The notes under the pieces are model-generated. The model was not told where the DNA came from. It searched no databases and was given only the letters and a program-made list of their open reading frames with translations. This document shows positions 55,490 to 63,433 of a stretch of 64,000 bases of DNA, piece by piece. A program made the position numbers and the translations under genes. Every line of letters begins with the position of its first letter. Position 1 is the first letter of the stretch. Source of the DNA: CAZYAK01 sp964403335. GTDB lineage: Bacteria; Patescibacteriota; Gracilibacteria; Peribacterales; Peribacteraceae. The stretch is from contig CAYOFI010000001.1 of the NCBI GenBank assembly GCA_964403335.1, forward strand, positions 123,991 to 187,990. The letters run 5' to 3'.

Positions 55490-55518
55490 TTCGAAAAACA
55501 CCTATTTTCTGCTATAAT
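55490..55518 (+). promoter_or_regulatory. glgP promoter
   Basis: TTCGAA (55490-55495), 17-nt spacer and extended -10 TGCTATAAT (-10 at 55513-55518). Shares ATTTTCTGCTATAAT with two other promoters in the window. The leader before ATG 55538 is about 13 nt and has no Shine-Dalgarno sequence. Confidence 0.7.
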
Positions 55519-55537
55519 AAGCTCAAATCACACATAT

Positions 55538-57211
55538 ATGCCAAAACCCCTCCGAGTCGCCTACTTCACGATGGAAATCGGTTTAAAGGCCTCTATTCCA
55601 ACCTTCGCCGGAGGCTTGGGAGTGCTTGCCGCGGACTTGATGCGGTCGGCCGCGGATGTGGGTCTTGATGCCGCGTGCGTGACGATGTGCTGGCAGTTCG
55701 GCTATTTGCGTCAGCGTCTCCGTCCCGATGGAACGCAGGAATATGGGAATGTGACGTGGGATCCGGAAAAAGAATTGAAATTGTTACCGGCGCGCGTGAA
55801 AGTGTGGGTTGAAGGACATGATGTGACGGTTGCGGCGCGGGTATTGGAATTGAAGAGCGGCAATAGCGATCACGTTGTGCCGATATTATTTTTGGAAACG
55901 AACTTGCCGGAAAATTCGCCGGAAGACCGTGTCATCACGCAGCAACTCTACGGTGGTGATCAGGCCATGCGCATCCGTCAGGAATTGGTGTTGGGGATCG
56001 GAGGGGTGAGGATGTTGCGTGCGCTAGGGTATGCCGAAATCCAGTACTTCCATTTGAACGAAGGGCATTGCGCGTTTTTGACGCTCGAACTTTTGAGAGA
56101 GCGGAATTTTTCCGATGAATCGGTGCGAGCATCATGCGCGTTCACCACGCACACTCCCGTCCAAGCCGGACATGATGTGTTCCCGTACGACCTCGCCTGG
56201 AAGATCGCAGGCGACACGTTGCCGTGGCACATCAAACAATTGGCGGGGGATGATGCGTTGTCGATGACGAAGCTCGCGATGGGATTGAGCCGGTATACGT
56301 GCGGAGTCTCGGAAGTGCACGGACAGGTCTCCCGGAAAATTCTGAACAACTCCGCCGTCGACTACATCACCAACGGCGTGCACCATCGTGAGTGGACATC
56401 GCCGGAGATGGCGGCGCTTTTTGACAGGCGTATTCCCGGCTGGCGCGCAGACCCGTCGCTCCTGACCGCGCATTGCCGGGAACTGACGGATGCGGAACTC
56501 TGGGAAGCGCATATGCAAGCCAAAAACAGGCTTCTCCAAGTCGTGAACGCCGATCGCCCCGCGGACGATCAATTCGATCCGAACGTGCTCACCATCGGCT
56601 CCGCGCGCCGCGTCGTCCCCTACAAGCGCCCGGAACTTCTCTATACGAATCTTGAACGTCTGCGCCAAGTTGCAGGAGGAAAATTACAGATCCTCCACGC
56701 CGGCAACGCGCACCCGCATGATCCGTTCTCGCAGGATGTCATCCGTCACATGGTCGAACGCAGCAAGGAACTGAAGGGGTCCGTGCGCATCGCGTACCTG
56801 CCCAACTACAGTCCGGACTTGGCCAAGTTGCTGGTGGGAGGCGTCGACGTCTGGCTGAACACTCCCATGCGATTGCACGAAGCCTCGGGCACGTCGGGTA
56901 TGAAGGCGTGTCTGAACGGCGTGCTCAATCTGTCCACGCTCGACGGTTGGTGGATCGAAGGCTACGCGCGCGACCCGGAATCCGGCTGGCGCATCGGTCC
57001 GCTCGCATCGTCCCTGGACGCCGATGACACGCGCCAGATCGACGCCGAAGACCTGTACACGCAACTCCAATACGAGGTCATCCCGGACTACGCCTATCCC
57101 GACCGCGTCCGCTGGCTCCGCCGCATGAAACGCGCCATCGGGTTGATGGGATATTTCAACGCCCAACGGTGTATTACGGAATATATGACCAAGGCGTGGC
57201 CCGTCTCGTAG
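55538..57211 (+). CDS. glgP: Alpha-glucan (glycogen/maltodextrin) phosphorylase, short type
   Basis: Releases glucose 1-phosphate from alpha-1,4-glucan. GT35 short form of 557 aa. Motifs: YFTMEIGLKASIPTFAGGLGVLAADLMRSA, HLNEGHCAFLTLELL, FTTHTPVQAGHD, TNGVHHREWTSPEM, ARRVVPYKRPELL, LPNYSPDLAKLLVGGVDVWLNTP, and the PLP lysine motif GTSGMKACLNGVLNLSTLDGWW. Phosphohexomutase upstream could use its product. The stop codon lies in a perfect 38-nt palindrome. Confidence 0.94.
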   Translation: MPKPLRVAYFTMEIGLKASIPTFAGGLGVLAADLMRSAADVGLDAACVTMCWQFGYLRQRLRPDGTQEYGNVTWDPEKELKLLPARVKVWVEGHDVTVAARVLELKSGNSDHVVPILFLETNLPENSPEDRVITQQLYGGDQAMRIRQELVLGIGGVRMLRALGYAEIQYFHLNEGHCAFLTLELLRERNFSDESVRASCAFTTHTPVQAGHDVFPYDLAWKIAGDTLPWHIKQLAGDDALSMTKLAMGLSRYTCGVSEVHGQVSRKILNNSAVDYITNGVHHREWTSPEMAALFDRRIPGWRADPSLLTAHCRELTDAELWEAHMQAKNRLLQVVNADRPADDQFDPNVLTIGSARRVVPYKRPELLYTNLERLRQVAGGKLQILHAGNAHPHDPFSQDVIRHMVERSKELKGSVRIAYLPNYSPDLAKLLVGGVDVWLNTPMRLHEASGTSGMKACLNGVLNLSTLDGWWIEGYARDPESGWRIGPLASSLDADDTRQIDAEDLYTQLQYEVIPDYAYPDRVRWLRRMKRAIGLMGYFNAQRCITEYMTKAWPVS

Positions 57212-57240
57212 GGGCGCAAAATTTTGCGCCCCTACGAGAC
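57203..57240. repeat. Perfect 38-nt palindrome at the glgP stop
   Basis: GTCTCGTAGGGGCGCAAAA is followed directly by its exact complement. It contains the glgP stop codon and sits 22 nt before the next gene. It may act as a terminator hairpin and belongs to the GTAGGGGCGC type of intergenic repeats. Confidence 0.85.
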
Positions 57241-57261
57241 ATGGCGTGGTATGATGTGTTC

Positions 57262-57399
57262 ATGCAATGCGGATTGTGCAAGGAACCCATCACCACGTGC
57301 GCCGAATGCGGCGGTCTCAAATGCAAACCCGGCTGCGCCGACCGCGCGGAGGACGGTTGCACCTGCGACGCCGTCCCGGCTGACTCCGACGAGGCGTGA
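57262..57399 (+). CDS. Cys-rich zinc-binding mini-protein, 45 aa
   Basis: MQCGLCKEPITTCAECGGLK contains C-x2-C and C-x2-C pairs, followed by CKPGCADRAEDGCTC, nine cysteines in all. Likely binds one or two zinc ions. TATGAT lies exactly 6 nt before ATG 57262. The stop is 5 nt before the folP start. Confidence 0.65.
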   Translation: MQCGLCKEPITTCAECGGLKCKPGCADRAEDGCTCDAVPADSDEA

Positions 57400-57404
57400 T
57401 CGTG

Positions 57405-58217
57405 ATGCGACCGTTTCACATCGTCGGCGTCCTCAACGTCACCCCCGATTCGTTTTACGACGGCGGGAAATTCATGGACGTTGATGCGGCTCTGCGGGGA
57501 GTTGAGCAGATGATCAAGGACGGAGCGGAGATCATCGATGTCGGCGGCGAATCGACGGGGCCGAATGCGAAAGACGTATCGGTCGGGTCTGAACTCCAGC
57601 GCGTATTTCCTGTTGTGCAAGCCATCCGCAAGGCATTCCCCGATGTGCAGATCTCCGTCGATACGTATAAATCCGCAGTCGCGCGCGCGGTCCTGGAAGA
57701 AGGCGTGACGATGATCAATGACGTGACGGCCGGGCGCGGTGATCCGGATCTGTTTTCCGCCGTCGCGAAGAGTTCGGCAAAACTTGTTCTGATGTTCGCC
57801 AAAGATCCGACTGCCCGGACGACAATTGCGCAAACGCAATACGACGACGTCATCACGTCCGTGAAAACTTTTTTGAAAGAGCGGCGTCAGGCTGCGATCG
57901 ATGCCGGTATCGATCCGTCACGCATCATCCTCGATCCGGGCCTGGGGCATTTCGTCTCCAGCGATCCCCGGTACTCGCTCCAGATCCTCGCGCAGCTGTC
58001 CGAATTCCAAGATCTGGGATCGCCGATATATGTGAGCCCGTCGCGAAAATCCTTCCTTGCGGGATCCGAGCAGCTCAAAACCGCCGACCGTCTCCCCGGA
58101 ACCATCGCCGCCTCGGCCATCGCCGTCCTCCATGGCGCAACGTATGTCCGCACGCACGATGTGCAGGAGGTGAGGAGGGGATGTGAAATAGCTGCAGAAA
58201 TACGGAAACATCTCTGA
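57405..58217 (+). CDS. folP: Dihydropteroate synthase
   Basis: Folate synthesis: joins hydroxymethyl-dihydropterin pyrophosphate with p-aminobenzoate. Motifs: GVLNVTPDSFYDGG, IIDVGGESTGP, ISVDTYKSAVARA, MINDVTAGRGDPDL, ILDPGLGHF and SPSRKSFLAG. D-P-G-L-G-H-F replaces the usual D-P-G-I-G-F. At 270 aa it is normal. Starts at ATG 57405, with GTG 57396 as an alternative overlapping the previous stop. No other folate gene is in the window. Confidence 0.94.
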   Translation: MRPFHIVGVLNVTPDSFYDGGKFMDVDAALRGVEQMIKDGAEIIDVGGESTGPNAKDVSVGSELQRVFPVVQAIRKAFPDVQISVDTYKSAVARAVLEEGVTMINDVTAGRGDPDLFSAVAKSSAKLVLMFAKDPTARTTIAQTQYDDVITSVKTFLKERRQAAIDAGIDPSRIILDPGLGHFVSSDPRYSLQILAQLSEFQDLGSPIYVSPSRKSFLAGSEQLKTADRLPGTIAASAIAVLHGATYVRTHDVQEVRRGCEIAAEIRKHL

Positions 58218-58283
58218 GGAAAAATCCCCATTCCCAAGGACCAAATCCACAATGTTGCGGATTTGGGTTTTGAGATTTGGTCC

Positions 58284-59156
58284 TTAACTCACCCCCGGCA
58301 ATATCACAAAGTTCACCAACGCCAAGCTCAGCAAGATCAATACAAACCCGATCGCCGCGCGCGTCAGGTGACCCTTGGCCTTTCCCCAGGCCTCATCTTT
58401 GCCCATGTTGAAGATGAGGGTGATGCCGCTGTAGATGATGACCCCCAATGCCGCCATTGCCAGGAAGCCCAGGAGGAATCCGACGAAGCGGACCGCCCCC
58501 CCCAAGAGGGGAACGGGGCTGAGCGTGCTGCCCAGAAAATTCACCACGACAAATTCGCGGAACACCAGTACCAAGATACCGACGATGACGGACACGACGG
58601 TCTGGCGGATGGATTTGATGTTCTCTTCGTTGCCCGGATGGGCGATGGCTTTGACGCCGCTGACGATGATCATGAAGACCGACAATGTGGCCACCAGCGC
58701 CAGTACCCAGTTGATGATGCCGCCGATCTGCGTGCCCAATATTCCCGTTCCGGTCGCCATCTCGCTGCGGAAGATCTCGCCGCTGCAGCCGTAAAAGGCG
58801 GCCACAAACGGTTCCACCAGCCATGCCAGCACCAATCCCGCGATTAGTCCGGTCATCACGCTGCGTGCTTTGGAAAGCGCGTCATCTTCCTGTGCCACAA
58901 CCATACGCACCGCGAAAATACTGACTACCAGTACGCCGATGATCGTCAGGATGGGACGAAATCTCACCACCACGCCCAGTGCCAGGGCGATGAATCCCGA
59001 TGCCGTGCCGGCGCACATGGATTGGCCATAGAGCGTTGGTAGCGACGCGCCAATGTTGTTCGCTGTTCCGGAAATCACGCCGTAGTCCGCGGCAGCGGCC
59101 AGCGGGAGCAGGAGTCCGGCCAGTGCGGAGCCGATGCGTACGATCAGGCGTGTCAT
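58284..59156 (-). CDS. Multi-helix membrane protein with VirB2/pilin-like repeats (B)
   Basis: 290 aa with a signal peptide (MTRLIVRIGSALAGLLLPLAAAA) and about seven hydrophobic helices. Two halves each have the pattern of CPR T4SS-pilin-like units: IIGVLVVSIFAVRMVVAQEDDALSKARSVMTGLIAGLVLAWL, and VIIYSGITLIFNMGKDEAWGKAKGHLTRAAIGFVLILLS-type. G-x-x-h-h-x-s-G followed by K-A-+ and A-x-I-G is typical of that family. Its ATG overlaps the stop of the related upstream gene (ATGA). Confidence 0.7.
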   Translation of the reverse strand: MTRLIVRIGSALAGLLLPLAAAADYGVISGTANNIGASLPTLYGQSMCAGTASGFIALALGVVVRFRPILTIIGVLVVSIFAVRMVVAQEDDALSKARSVMTGLIAGLVLAWLVEPFVAAFYGCSGEIFRSEMATGTGILGTQIGGIINWVLALVATLSVFMIIVSGVKAIAHPGNEENIKSIRQTVVSVIVGILVLVFREFVVVNFLGSTLSPVPLLGGAVRFVGFLLGFLAMAALGVIIYSGITLIFNMGKDEAWGKAKGHLTRAAIGFVLILLSLALVNFVILPGVS

Positions 59157-59989
59157 GGGCGATAGGTGACGAATGTGGTCATCAGTGCGTATGCCACCAG
59201 TACGGCGACCAGCGCTACCACTGCGGTTTTTACCATGTTTTTGGCTTTGTCTTTGAACGACTCATCCACGGACAGGACCAGCGTGATCCCCGCGACAATG
59301 ATCACCACGACGGCGCCGAATCCGATGAAGGCGATCAGATAATTCGCGATACCCGCGAATTCTGTCGCCAGCACCTGGCTGCTGCCCAATTGCGGATTGA
59401 ACGCCACCACGATGCGGTTGGCCAGCAGCAAAAACGCCGCGCCGATGAATGAACCGATCAAGCGTTTGCGCGCCTTGTCCATCTGCTCCTGTTCGCCCTG
59501 CGAGCTGATCATGCGGATGCCCTGGATGACGATATTAACGACCAGGAGGATGGTCAGCGACAGCCGCATGTACGTCAGCACGTTGCCGACGGCGTCGTTG
59601 ACCAGTCCGGTGTTCACCAGGGCCGAGCCCGTGGATTCAGGTGAGAACGCCAGCGCGACCCACCTGGCTAGCGCCACTACCGCGGACGCCGCGATGGCAT
59701 ACACGAACTGCGTGCGCGATTGTTTCACGACGTCTTCCTGCTCCGCAAAAATCACCATGTTGGCGGCGGACAAAAAGAGCGTGATGATCGCCACGGCCAC
59801 GAATCCCGCTTCCAGCGCCACCACCACGCGCAACAGCAGATAGTTCACCAGCCCGTTTGCGCCTCCACCGTATGCCGTGCAGGGTAGATAGTCACAGACC
59901 TGCCAATACCAGATGTCGGAAATCTGGAATGCGAACGCCGGAATGGGCGTCAGGAGGCCGGCCAGGAAGGGGAGAAGGCGTTTGACCAC
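59153..59989 (-). CDS. Multi-helix membrane protein with VirB2/pilin-like repeats (A)
   Basis: 278 aa from GTG 59989, which restores a signal peptide (MVKRLLPFLAGLLTPIPAFA); TTG 60007 would precede the predicted transcription start. Repeated units resemble VirB2-like pilin segments: VNIVIQGIRMISSQGEQEQMDKARKRLIGSFIGAAFLLLAN and VAGITLVLSVDESFKDKAKNMVKTAVVALVAVLVAYAL. Together with the coupled downstream gene it forms a membrane pair that may be part of a type IV secretion or DNA-uptake-like system, but no ATPase is nearby. Confidence 0.7.
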   Translation of the reverse strand: MVKRLLPFLAGLLTPIPAFAFQISDIWYWQVCDYLPCTAYGGGANGLVNYLLLRVVVALEAGFVAVAIITLFLSAANMVIFAEQEDVVKQSRTQFVYAIAASAVVALARWVALAFSPESTGSALVNTGLVNDAVGNVLTYMRLSLTILLVVNIVIQGIRMISSQGEQEQMDKARKRLIGSFIGAAFLLLANRIVVAFNPQLGSSQVLATEFAGIANYLIAFIGFGAVVVIIVAGITLVLSVDESFKDKAKNMVKTAVVALVAVLVAYALMTTFVTYRP

Positions 59990-60009
59990 AGGTACGAGAA
60001 AATCCAAGT

Positions 60010-60038
60010 ATTATAGCAGAAAATGAGGTTTTAGAGAA
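60010..60038 (-). promoter_or_regulatory. Promoter of the VirB2-like gene pair
   Basis: On the minus strand ATTTTCTGCTATAAT (60024-60010) supplies an extended -10; a weak TTCTCT lies 17 nt upstream of it. Transcription would begin near 60003, leaving about 13 nt before GTG 59989. Confidence 0.65.
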
Positions 60039-60049
60039 GTTTAGAATAC

Positions 60050-60128
60050 ACAGGGAATAGACGGTTTAGACGGGAAAGACGCGATAGAAGTTCTCCATTT
60101 TTCTCCTCTATTCCGTCTATGCCCTCTA
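60050..60128. repeat. GGGAATAGACGG/CCGTCTATTCC inverted repeat
   Basis: The left arm (GGGAATAGACGGTTTAGACGGG, 60054 onward) and right arm (CTATTCCGTCTATGCCCTCTA) enclose a short centre. Same word family as at 10153-10235. Confidence 0.65.
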
Positions 60129-60163
60129 TTTCTTCTGCCCCTCCAAAGCTAGAATTCTCCCAT

Positions 60164-60850
60164 ATGTACACACCGTCCTCGGTTCAAAGTCCGCCTATCG
60201 GCATCAGTGCTTCCGTCGAAAGCCAGGTCTACAGCCTGTTCGCCGTCGCCGTCGCGCTGACGGCTGTGGGCGTCTTTGTCGGCCTGCAGTACTTGTCCGT
60301 GCTCTTTTCTCTGCAGATCATTCTGTTTTTTGGAGAGTTGGCGATCATTTTCACGGCACCGTGGTGGGCCAAGCACAGCCCGCTGAATTACCTGATGTTC
60401 GGACTGTTCCCGCTCTTTTCCGGCATCACCATCGCGCCGTTTCTGCTCTATGTCACCACGCAGTACGTGAACGGATTTTCCATCATCCTGAACGCACTCG
60501 CTTCCACGGCACTTATGGCCGGCGCCGCAGCCGTTTTTGCGCGTACAACGCAATGGAACTTGGGATTCATGGGGCGCTTTCTCTTTTTGGGCATCATCGG
60601 GTTATTGGTGATGGGTTTGCTGCAGGTCTTCTTTCCCAGCCTGCGCGGCGGGCAGATGGAGATCCTGCTTTCCGGGGCCGGGGTCGTCTTGTTCTCCCTG
60701 TTTATCGCCTACGATATCCAGCGTATCCAGCACCTCAGCCGCCTGGGCACCAGCCCGTTTTTACTGGCTTTAAGCCTCTATTTGGATATTTATAACCTGT
60801 TTTTGTACGTCGTGAGGTTCATGTTGGCGATTTCTGGAAGACGCGATTAA
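60164..60850 (+). CDS. Bax inhibitor-1 / YccA family membrane protein
   Basis: 228 aa with seven hydrophobic helices. The last part ALSLYLDIYNLFLYVVRFM and FIAYDIQRIQ carry the conserved Asp pair of the pH-sensing calcium-leak site in this family. The N-terminal about 20 residues are polar. TAGAAT lies 8 nt before ATG 60164. Confidence 0.88.
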   Translation: MYTPSSVQSPPIGISASVESQVYSLFAVAVALTAVGVFVGLQYLSVLFSLQIILFFGELAIIFTAPWWAKHSPLNYLMFGLFPLFSGITIAPFLLYVTTQYVNGFSIILNALASTALMAGAAAVFARTTQWNLGFMGRFLFLGIIGLLVMGLLQVFFPSLRGGQMEILLSGAGVVLFSLFIAYDIQRIQHLSRLGTSPFLLALSLYLDIYNLFLYVVRFMLAISGRRD

Positions 60851-60898
60851 GGCTAAGAATAAGGCTAAGGCGATTCTTGGCCTTGCCCTTAGCCTTTG
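60850..60898. repeat. GGCTAAG/CTTAGCC word inverted repeat
   Basis: GGCTAAGAATAAGGCTAAGG and CCTTGCCCTTAGCC arms directly after the Bax inhibitor-1 gene. Same words as at 47902-48049 and 61135-61245. Confidence 0.65.
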
Positions 60899-60946
60899 GA
60901 AAAACGCCCTTTACTTTCGCCAGTCCAAGCCCTAATATCCGCTCCC

Positions 60947-61132
60947 ATGGGTAAGCGACCAACACCTAAGAAGCGCAAGGCGAAGTCCGCCGGGCGCCGC
61001 CAGCACTCCGTCTTCCTGATCAAGGAGGTACGCCGTCTGCAGAACCGCCAGAACTCCCCGTACGCTGCGTTGGCCAAGCCGAAGAATAAGGCGGGCAAGG
61101 CGTTGAAGAACATCACGAGAGTGAAAGCCTAA
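60947..61132 (+). CDS. Probable ribosomal protein bL32-like
   Basis: 61 aa, strongly basic. MGKRPTPKKRKAKSAGRRQHS resembles the bL32 N terminus (P-K-R-K-x-S-x-x-R-R-x-x-H). The C-terminal zinc cysteines of classical L32 are absent, and the end is NSPYAALAKPKNKAGKALKN. Its place before nusB and rnc fits a translation/RNA-processing cluster (rpmF is often near rnc). TAATAT lies about 8 nt before the ATG. Identity is inferred, not certain. Confidence 0.6.
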   Translation: MGKRPTPKKRKAKSAGRRQHSVFLIKEVRRLQNRQNSPYAALAKPKNKAGKALKNITRVKA

Positions 61133-61134
61133 AA

Positions 61135-61245
61135 GAAGGCTAAGGCTAAGATCAAGGCTAAGTTTTTCGCTTTGCTTCGCGGCAAATAGCGAATATTCTT
61201 GTGAATGGATACTCTTCTTAGTCTTAGCCTTCATCCTTAGCCTTA
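61135..61245. repeat. GGCTAAG word inverted repeat
   Basis: GAAGGCTAAGGCTAAGATCAAGGCTAAG at the left (in two pieces) and TTAGTCTTAGCCTTCATCCTTAGCC at the right, with a 55-nt centre containing TTCGCGGCAAATAGCGAA. Between the L32-like gene and nusB. Confidence 0.7.
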
Positions 61246-61247
61246 TT

Positions 61248-61646
61248 ATGGCCCGCCGCCGTCACGTCTCCCGAATCGCCGTCATGCAGGTGCTCTTTGA
61301 GCGCGAAAAACATGCCGTCGATCCCCTGAAGTCCCTCATGCGCGATACCACCGAAATCGGTGAAGGCGACAGTGAGTTTGCAAAAGGATTGTTGAAGGGC
61401 GTGCTGGAGAAAGAGACCGACGTGAAGCTGGCCGTGCAGACGCATGCGCCGGAGTGGCCGCTGGACCGGATGGACCCGATCTCGCGGTGCATCCTGCTTG
61501 TGGGTGCCTACGAGCTCCTCTTTATGCCCGATGTGCCGCCGGCTGTGGTGATGAACGAAGCCATCGACATCGCCAAAGAATACGGTACGGAAGAGAGCGG
61601 AAAATTTGTGAACGGCGTCTTGAATGCCATCGCGCACCGCAAATAA
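61248..61646 (+). CDS. nusB: Transcription antitermination protein NusB
   Basis: 132 aa all-helical protein that binds boxA RNA with S10 (NusE) in rRNA antitermination. RRRHVSRIAVMQVLFERE at the N terminus (usual R-x-x-A-R-x-x-A-L-Q-x-L-Y), DRMDPISRCILLVGAYELLF, and VVMNEAIDIAKEYGTEESGKFVNGVLNAI at the C terminus are diagnostic. Its partner S10 is encoded 1.7 kb away on the other strand. Starts at ATG 61248 just after repeat words. Confidence 0.94.
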   Translation: MARRRHVSRIAVMQVLFEREKHAVDPLKSLMRDTTEIGEGDSEFAKGLLKGVLEKETDVKLAVQTHAPEWPLDRMDPISRCILLVGAYELLFMPDVPPAVVMNEAIDIAKEYGTEESGKFVNGVLNAIAHRK

Positions 61647-61738
61647 GAAGCCAGATATCAGAAGCCAGACACCAAGTTTTTGTGTTCCTGGTTTTTGGAT
61701 TCTGGTTTCTTCGTGCGTAGTGTCTTACACTTGTGGCG

Positions 61739-62420
61739 ATGTCCCACACGCCCGATCTCGGCAAACTCCAGCAGACCATTGGCGTCCAGTTCAACAAAAA
61801 AGAGCTTTTGTTGCAGGCGCTTGTGCACCGGTCCGCGGTAAAAGAGGGTCGTGCGTACGGAAATAACGAACGTTTGGAATTTTTGGGCGACGCCGTGTTG
61901 GAGTTGGCCACCACCGAACATCTCTACAAACTGTCCGACCGTTCGGAAGGAGAACTCACCAACTGGCGGTCCGCACTCGTGCAGGGCGATCACTTGTCGG
62001 AAGTGGCGCGCAGGCTCGNNNNNNNNNNTGAGCCGGGGCGAAGAGGCCAGCCAGGGGCGCGACAAAAACTCGACTCTCGCCAACGCCGTGGAAGCTCTCA
62101 TCGGCGCCATCTACTTGGATAAAGGCTACGACGTCGCCCGCAGGTTCTGCGAAGAATTCATTTTGCGTCACCTCCAAGAACTGCTCTCCCAAGGCAAACA
62201 CCGCGACGAAAAAAGTCTCTTCCAAGAGAAAGCCCAAGAACTCACCGGCATCACCCCCCACTACGAAGTGACTGACGAACACGGCCCCGACCACGACAAA
62301 AACTTCACCTGCGCGGTCTTCATCGGGCCGGAGAAAGTGGCGGAGGGACAGGGGAACAGCAAGCAGCGCGCGGAGACGGCAGCGGCGAAGGAGGCGTTGA
62401 AGGTGAAGGGGTGGAAGTGA
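61739..62420 (+). CDS. rnc: Ribonuclease III (interrupted by an assembly gap)
   Basis: Cleaves double-stranded RNA in rRNA and mRNA processing. The catalytic signature NERLEFLGDAVLELATTEHLY, then LTNWRSALVQGDHLSEVAR, and after the gap SRGEEASQGRDKNSTLANAVEALIGAIYLDKGY; the C-terminal dsRNA-binding domain is DEKSLFQEKAQELTG...GNSKQRAETAAAKEAL. Ten N (62019-62028) lie between RRLG and LSRGEE; the flanking frames differ by one, so the true gap must be a multiple of three (about 21 nt if the usual 6 residues are missing). TACACT lies 7 nt before ATG 61739. Confidence 0.93.
62019..62028. other. Assembly gap (10 N) inside rnc
   Basis: Placeholder Ns. Flanks GGCTCG and TGAGCC are inverted and GC-rich, a likely cause of the break. 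Frame on either side shows the true length is not 10. Confidence 0.95.
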
Positions 62421-62951
62421 TTTGCACTAGGGGAGCGGCCATTCTTGGCCGCGGAGGACGATCAATACCTCCAGAGAATGCAATTGGCAGCTACCACTGG
62501 TCGTACTTTCTTTGTCTCCCCAACAAAGAAAGTACCAAAGAAAATGCATCCACCGCCAACTCCTCTCCGTGATCCGGCCGAGGCTTGCGGACTGCGACAG
62601 AGAAAGGAACTTCTCCATCAATACATCAAAGAAGGGCCTCGATCCGGATCCCGGCATCCGCCTGCTTCTTCACTTTAGTCAGGAACAACTCTGCAGCCAC
62701 CTGCTCCATACCCCCTCACCCCCCGTGGCGGTGGGAGCCATCCCGGTATGTGTATATGTTTTGTCTACAACAAAACAAAAACATTCCCCTTCCCCCTCGA
62801 AAGGGGGAAGGGGTTAGGGGATGAGGGCAGCACACAAAACAACCCACATTCCCCCTCTTCCCCGCAGTGAGAGGGGGTTAGGGGGAGAGGCCCAAACACA
62901 AAAACACACAAAAAACTGTGTGGAAGTAATTCTCGTACGCGGCCTGCGCGC
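62421..62951. repeat. 530-bp gene-free spacer filled with inverted repeats
   Basis: No convincing gene. GTACTTTCTTTGT and ACAAAGAAAGTAC (62501-62534) form a 13-bp perfect hairpin. 62705-62895 holds two family 2 units: CCCTCACCCCC / GGGGTTAGGGGATGAGGG with CCCCTTCCCCCTCGAAAGGG, and a second with AGAGGGGGTTAGGGGGAGAGG. GTGGAAGTAATTCTC near 62920 matches the inverted family 1 core. Frames near 62445-62678 read like decayed repeat, not a protein. Confidence 0.65.
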
Positions 62952-63368
62952 TCACCCCATCTTAATCTCAATATCCACGCCGCTCGGGAGGGACAGAGAC
63001 TGGAGGCTTTCGACCGTCTTGAAGTTCGTCTCGGAGAGATCGATCAGGCGGCGGTGCGTGCGCATTTCGAACTGGTCACGGGCGTCTTTGTGAACGAACG
63101 TGGAGCGGTTGACGGTGAACTTGCGGATGTTGGTGGGCAGCGGGATCGGGCCGTGGACGATGGCGCCGGAACGTTCGGCGGTCTCGATGATCTTCATGGC
63201 GGCCTCGTCCAAGACCGTATGGTCAAAAGCGCTCAGGCGAATACGGATGAGCGACTTGGATGCGTCCTTCTTCGTCTTGGCGCTTGCTGCGGCCTCGGGG
63301 GCTTTGTCGGCTCCCTTCTTTGCAGAAGTTTTCTTGGGGGCAGCGGGCTTCTTAGCTGTGGCGTTCAT
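62952..63368 (-). CDS. rpsJ: 30S ribosomal protein S10 with N-terminal extension
   Basis: 138 aa against the usual 100-105. Residues from about 36 on are S10: SLIRIRLSAFDHTVLDEAAMKIIETAERSGA, GPIPLPTNIRKFTVNRSTFVHKDARDQFEMRTHRRLIDL and LPSGVDIEIKMG. The first about 35 residues are Lys/Ala/Pro rich (KKPAAPKKTSAKKGADKAPE), a tail seen in several CPR ribosomal proteins. Follows tuf, as in the str-S10 gene order. S10 is also NusE, the partner of NusB. Confidence 0.95.
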   Translation of the reverse strand: MNATAKKPAAPKKTSAKKGADKAPEAAASAKTKKDASKSLIRIRLSAFDHTVLDEAAMKIIETAERSGAIVHGPIPLPTNIRKFTVNRSTFVHKDARDQFEMRTHRRLIDLSETNFKTVESLQSLSLPSGVDIEIKMG

Positions 63369-63433
63369 ACGGACGAGGGGGACAAGGAGCGGGGGATTAT
63401 AACGGGTTTTTGATCGATTGCAACCGATCCGAT

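Noticed and set aside
54446..55501. 351-codon minus-strand frame
   Set aside because: Antisense to the GC-rich cassette gene, whose Shine-Dalgarno sequence and terminator fix the strand. High GC makes long antisense frames likely.
61739..62420. rnc as a frameshifted pseudogene
   Set aside because: The shift coincides exactly with the N placeholder, and both sides match RNase III.
62445..62678. 77-codon plus-strand frame after rnc
   Set aside because: Lies in a repeat-filled spacer; it crosses a perfect hairpin and reads like decayed intergenic repeat.
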